Shown here piece by piece: positions 61,985-64,000 of a stretch of DNA of 64,000 nucleotides. The notes below the pieces were generated by a model. The model was not told the DNA's origin. It worked only from the letters and a program-made list of their open reading frames with translations, and did no database searches. The position numbers and the translations under genes were made by a program. The DNA comes from an uncultured Lachnospiraceae bacterium. Its GTDB lineage: Bacteria; Bacillota; Clostridia; Lachnospirales; Lachnospiraceae. Position 1 is the first letter of the stretch; each line of letters begins with the position of its first letter. The stretch is from positions 172,005 through 236,004 of the forward strand of contig CAJUFQ010000001.1 of the NCBI GenBank assembly GCA_910585625.1. The letters are read 5' to 3'.

Positions 61985-62514
61985 TTCTGAAATCAGTTTT
62001 CCATGGCTGGAAGCCCACTACGTTTCTGCGCAGGCGATTTTAATGATGTTTTCCAGGACGGCTACTGGGGAGATGCCTATCGGCAAAGGTACATCATAAA
62101 TTGCAGAAGATATGGATTGCCTTATGGGATGGGGTCATCACAGGACAGATGGAACATGCGTATAAAACAGAGGATGCCAGGCTTTTAAGCATGGTAGAAT
62201 TTCTCCAGAAGAATTATCAGAAAAAGTTTGTCCTAGACGAGCTGTGCAGCTGCGTTAATTTCAGCAGAAGCGCATGCTGCAGATATTTCAGGAAAATGAT
62301 GGATATGTCTATCACAGAATATCTGACGGAATACCGTCTGTCCCAGGCTCTTGTCATGTTGGGCAGCACGGATAAGAGCATAACGGAGATTGCGCTTAGT
62401 TCAGGGTTTGCCACGGCGAGTTATTTTGGCAGCCGATTTAAAGAAAAGATGCGGATGACGCCGCTGGAATATAGGATGAAGGAAAGGGGGCGGGAGCTTC
62501 AGAGAGATGCATGA
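61985..62514 (+). pseudogene. AraC-family regulator, 5'-degenerate
   Basis: An intact open frame at 62101-62514 encodes 137 residues covering the two-HTH AraC DNA-binding domain (LVEFLQKNYQKKFVLDELC-like; ITEIALSSGFATASYFGSRFKEKM). The usual N-terminal ligand domain is missing. Upstream in the same frame, DNA near 61985-62100 carries in-frame TAA and TGA codons yet still reads like protein in another frame (FCAGDFNDVFQDGYW), which suggests decay of the 5' part. No ribosome site is evident before ATG 62101. Its end overlaps dispersed repeat copy D. Confidence 0.6.
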
Positions 62515-62550
62515 TATGCGCACCCGCGCAAGAGACAATATATCGCTGCG
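62511..62550 (+). repeat. Dispersed repeat, partial copy D
   Basis: GATATGCGCACCCGCGCAAG matches the tail of copies A and B (ATAATATGCGCACTTGCACAAG in B). It lies at the junction between the AraC remnant and the AT-rich defence-like pair and supplies the first codons of the ATPase frame. Confidence 0.5.
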
Positions 62551-63602
62551 TGACCGTCCTCAGGGATCCCCCAGGCAAGCTTGATAATCAGAGAGTTATT
62601 AGAAATGGCATTATCAAGGATTCTGTCATTTTAGGTTATAATGCTTCTGGAAAGACAAATTTAGGTTTGGCTATGATGGATATCATCGTCCATTTGACAA
62701 ATGAAAAATGGAGCAGAGGTTCTGGTATTTTTTATTTGAATCTATGCAATCATGATGTTGTTGTCTCATTTGCATATACATTTAAGTTCGGTTCATATGT
62801 TTTGGAATATGCATATGAAAAAAATCAAGAACATGTAATTCGGGAGACAGTGAAAATTGACGGAAAAAAAGTTATTGTGAATGATAGGGAGATATGTTTT
62901 GTGAATTTAAGAGGGGCGGAGAATTTAAACCTGAATAATTGGGATCGGTCCATCTCCCTTGTCAGATATGTATATGTGAACACAATATTGGATAAAGAAG
63001 ATAAGGACTGCCTCGTTTTTTTGGAATTTATGAATTTTGTGAATCAAATGGTTTGGATAAGCAGCACAGAAGGGCTGAAAAGTTTGGGTGTAGATTTGTC
63101 TGGCGGGAATTTATTAGGAACGATATGCAGGATGGAAAACGGAGTTAAGGATTTAGAAGCTTTTTTGCGTGACGCTGGTCTTGAGTTCAGGCTTGTGGCA
63201 AGGGATAAAGGAGAAGGGGAAACAATTTATTGCCAAATGGGAGGCAAAGAGGTGTTGTTTTCCCCATTGATGTCAAGTGGTACAAAATCCTTGGTGTTTC
63301 TGTTCTTATGGTATATGAGAAGAAAATATCTTTCCTTTATTTTCATAGATGAATTTGATGCTTTTTACCATACTGATTTGTCAATTACTGTGATTGAGAA
63401 ATTGCTGCGAGAAGAACATATTCAGGTTGTCTTTACTACTCACAATTCCGATGTGATTTCTAATGAATTATTGCGGCCAGACTGCTATTTTATATTGACA
63501 GACAATATGATTCAGCCATTCTGTAATTTGACTGACAAAGCCTTGAGAGAGGCGCATAATTTGCAGAAAATGTATAAGGCGGGAGCATTTTATGGAAAGT
63601 AA
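62511..63602 (+). CDS. AAA ATPase (AbiLi/AriA-like), N-terminally altered
   Basis: Predicted ABC/SMC-type ATPase of 363 residues. Walker A GYNASGKT is near 42-49, Walker B FIFIDEFDAF near 277, and the following TTHNSDVISN is the switch region. Such ATPases pair with TOPRIM or RloB-like nucleases in anti-phage systems. The usual first strand (KFSVENFRSF-type) is missing: the first 25 codons come from repeat copy D, so the native start has been replaced. No good ribosome site precedes ATG 62511, so expression is doubtful. The DNA is clearly more AT-rich than its surroundings. It overlaps the next gene by 11 bases. Confidence 0.65.
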   Translation: MICAPAQETIYRCVTVLRDPPGKLDNQRVIRNGIIKDSVILGYNASGKTNLGLAMMDIIVHLTNEKWSRGSGIFYLNLCNHDVVVSFAYTFKFGSYVLEYAYEKNQEHVIRETVKIDGKKVIVNDREICFVNLRGAENLNLNNWDRSISLVRYVYVNTILDKEDKDCLVFLEFMNFVNQMVWISSTEGLKSLGVDLSGGNLLGTICRMENGVKDLEAFLRDAGLEFRLVARDKGEGETIYCQMGGKEVLFSPLMSSGTKSLVFLFLWYMRRKYLSFIFIDEFDAFYHTDLSITVIEKLLREEHIQVVFTTHNSDVISNELLRPDCYFILTDNMIQPFCNLTDKALREAHNLQKMYKAGAFYGK

Positions 63603-63987
63603 GAAGAAAAAGATAATTTTTATTTATGAAGGGGTGAAAGTTGAGGAAAATTTACTCAATAACCTTACAGAGGTCTTTTTCTCTTCCACAGCAGACATTT
63701 CTATTTTGAACTGTCCGGCAGATGGTAATATATATATGTTATGGACAAGGTTGAAAAAGGATGATTTTGAAACAAACGTTATTGATGTGTTAAAAGAAAT
63801 GTGTTCAATCGCGAGAGCGCGTCTGAAAAATTTGAAAGCGAGTGATTTTTCAGAAATATATCTGTTTTTTAATTATGATGGATATAATGATAATATTCCA
63901 AAAGAATATCTGAATATTGACATATTGGGCCAAATGCTTAAAACCTTTAATCTCTCAGGGTTTAATTCCCCGCAGCTTGCTGCGTAA
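63592..63987 (+). CDS. TOPRIM/RloB-like partner protein, apparently 3'-truncated
   Basis: A 131-residue protein coupled to the ATPase. The start (KIIFIYEGVKVEENLLNNL) has the EGxxxE pattern of TOPRIM-type nucleases, and FFNYDGYNDNIP near 103-114 fits the second acidic site, with one Asp replaced by Asn. Related proteins run to about 200 residues; here the frame ends in a short unrelated tail (LSGFNSPQLAA) within a palindromic GCAGCTTGCTGC, 13 bases before the window edge. I infer truncation by a repeat or insertion. Role as the effector of an abortive-infection pair is inference. Confidence 0.55.
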   Translation: MESKKKKIIFIYEGVKVEENLLNNLTEVFFSSTADISILNCPADGNIYMLWTRLKKDDFETNVIDVLKEMCSIARARLKNLKASDFSEIYLFFNYDGYNDNIPKEYLNIDILGQMLKTFNLSGFNSPQLAA

Positions 63988-64000
63988 GAAACTTTTTTGC

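Overview
The window reads as a chromosomal segment of a Gram-positive anaerobe of the class Clostridia, most likely family Lachnospiraceae. The basis is the secG-rnr-smpB-ssrA order, the CIRCE/HrcA-type clpB promoter, strong AGGAGG ribosome sites, sigma-A promoters with 17-base spacers, single-membrane lipoproteins, an orphan GHKL kinase, RelP-type alarmone synthetase, TmcAL and two RarA ATPases. Species cannot be fixed from the sequence alone.

Layout. 0-7.8 kb is housekeeping: purC, purB, eno, secG, rnr, smpB and the tmRNA gene ssrA. 8-14.4 kb is signalling: a soluble zinc-binding chemoreceptor, an unknown membrane protein, a two-component system, an acidic-linker lipoprotein and CheV. 14.5-16.5 kb holds the last two steps of IMP synthesis as two separate genes (PurO-type cyclohydrolase and a stand-alone AICAR transformylase). 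16.5-24.5 kb has tmcAL, a BceAB-like ABC transporter, a second chemoreceptor and a Y-family polymerase with YolD. 24.5-28.4 kb has two tandem HTH paralogues, a GHKL kinase and a DUF134-NifX fusion.

28.4-31.3 kb is a decayed integrative element. It lies between two diverged direct repeats, the right one overlapping the clpB CIRCE operator. It contains a holin-like toxin gene (Hol_Tox type) split by a 520-bp element with terminal inverted repeats and a TTGA duplication. That 520-bp element itself encodes an Fst/par-like type I toxin-antitoxin locus: a 32-residue membrane peptide, a convergent antisense RNA, direct repeats over the toxin start and a shared terminator. Next come a frameshifted HTH repressor, a small HTH gene and a tyrosine integrase with an internal deletion.

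31.4-43.5 kb returns to core functions: clpB, a polysaccharide deacetylase, rarA, an aminotransferase, a small alarmone synthetase, a metallo-hydrolase, an O-antigen-ligase-like protein, a split ThrE exporter and an alpha-glycosidase. 43.8-51.2 kb carries a hybrid kinase with a solute-binding lipoprotein, proC and a third chemoreceptor. 51.9-57 kb is an unusual four-gene group, hypB - polytopic membrane protein - large FeS/flavin oxidoreductase - hypA, with no hydrogenase in view. 57-62 kb has an acidic-linker lipoprotein, a membrane diguanylate cyclase, a GntR regulator and a second rarA. The last 2 kb is accessory DNA: an AraC remnant, then an AT-rich ATPase/TOPRIM-like pair resembling abortive-infection modules and apparently truncated at both ends.

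A dispersed palindromic intergenic repeat occurs at 10.2, 26.1 (part), 48.8 and 62.5 kb (part). No CRISPR array, rRNA or ordinary tRNA gene was seen.
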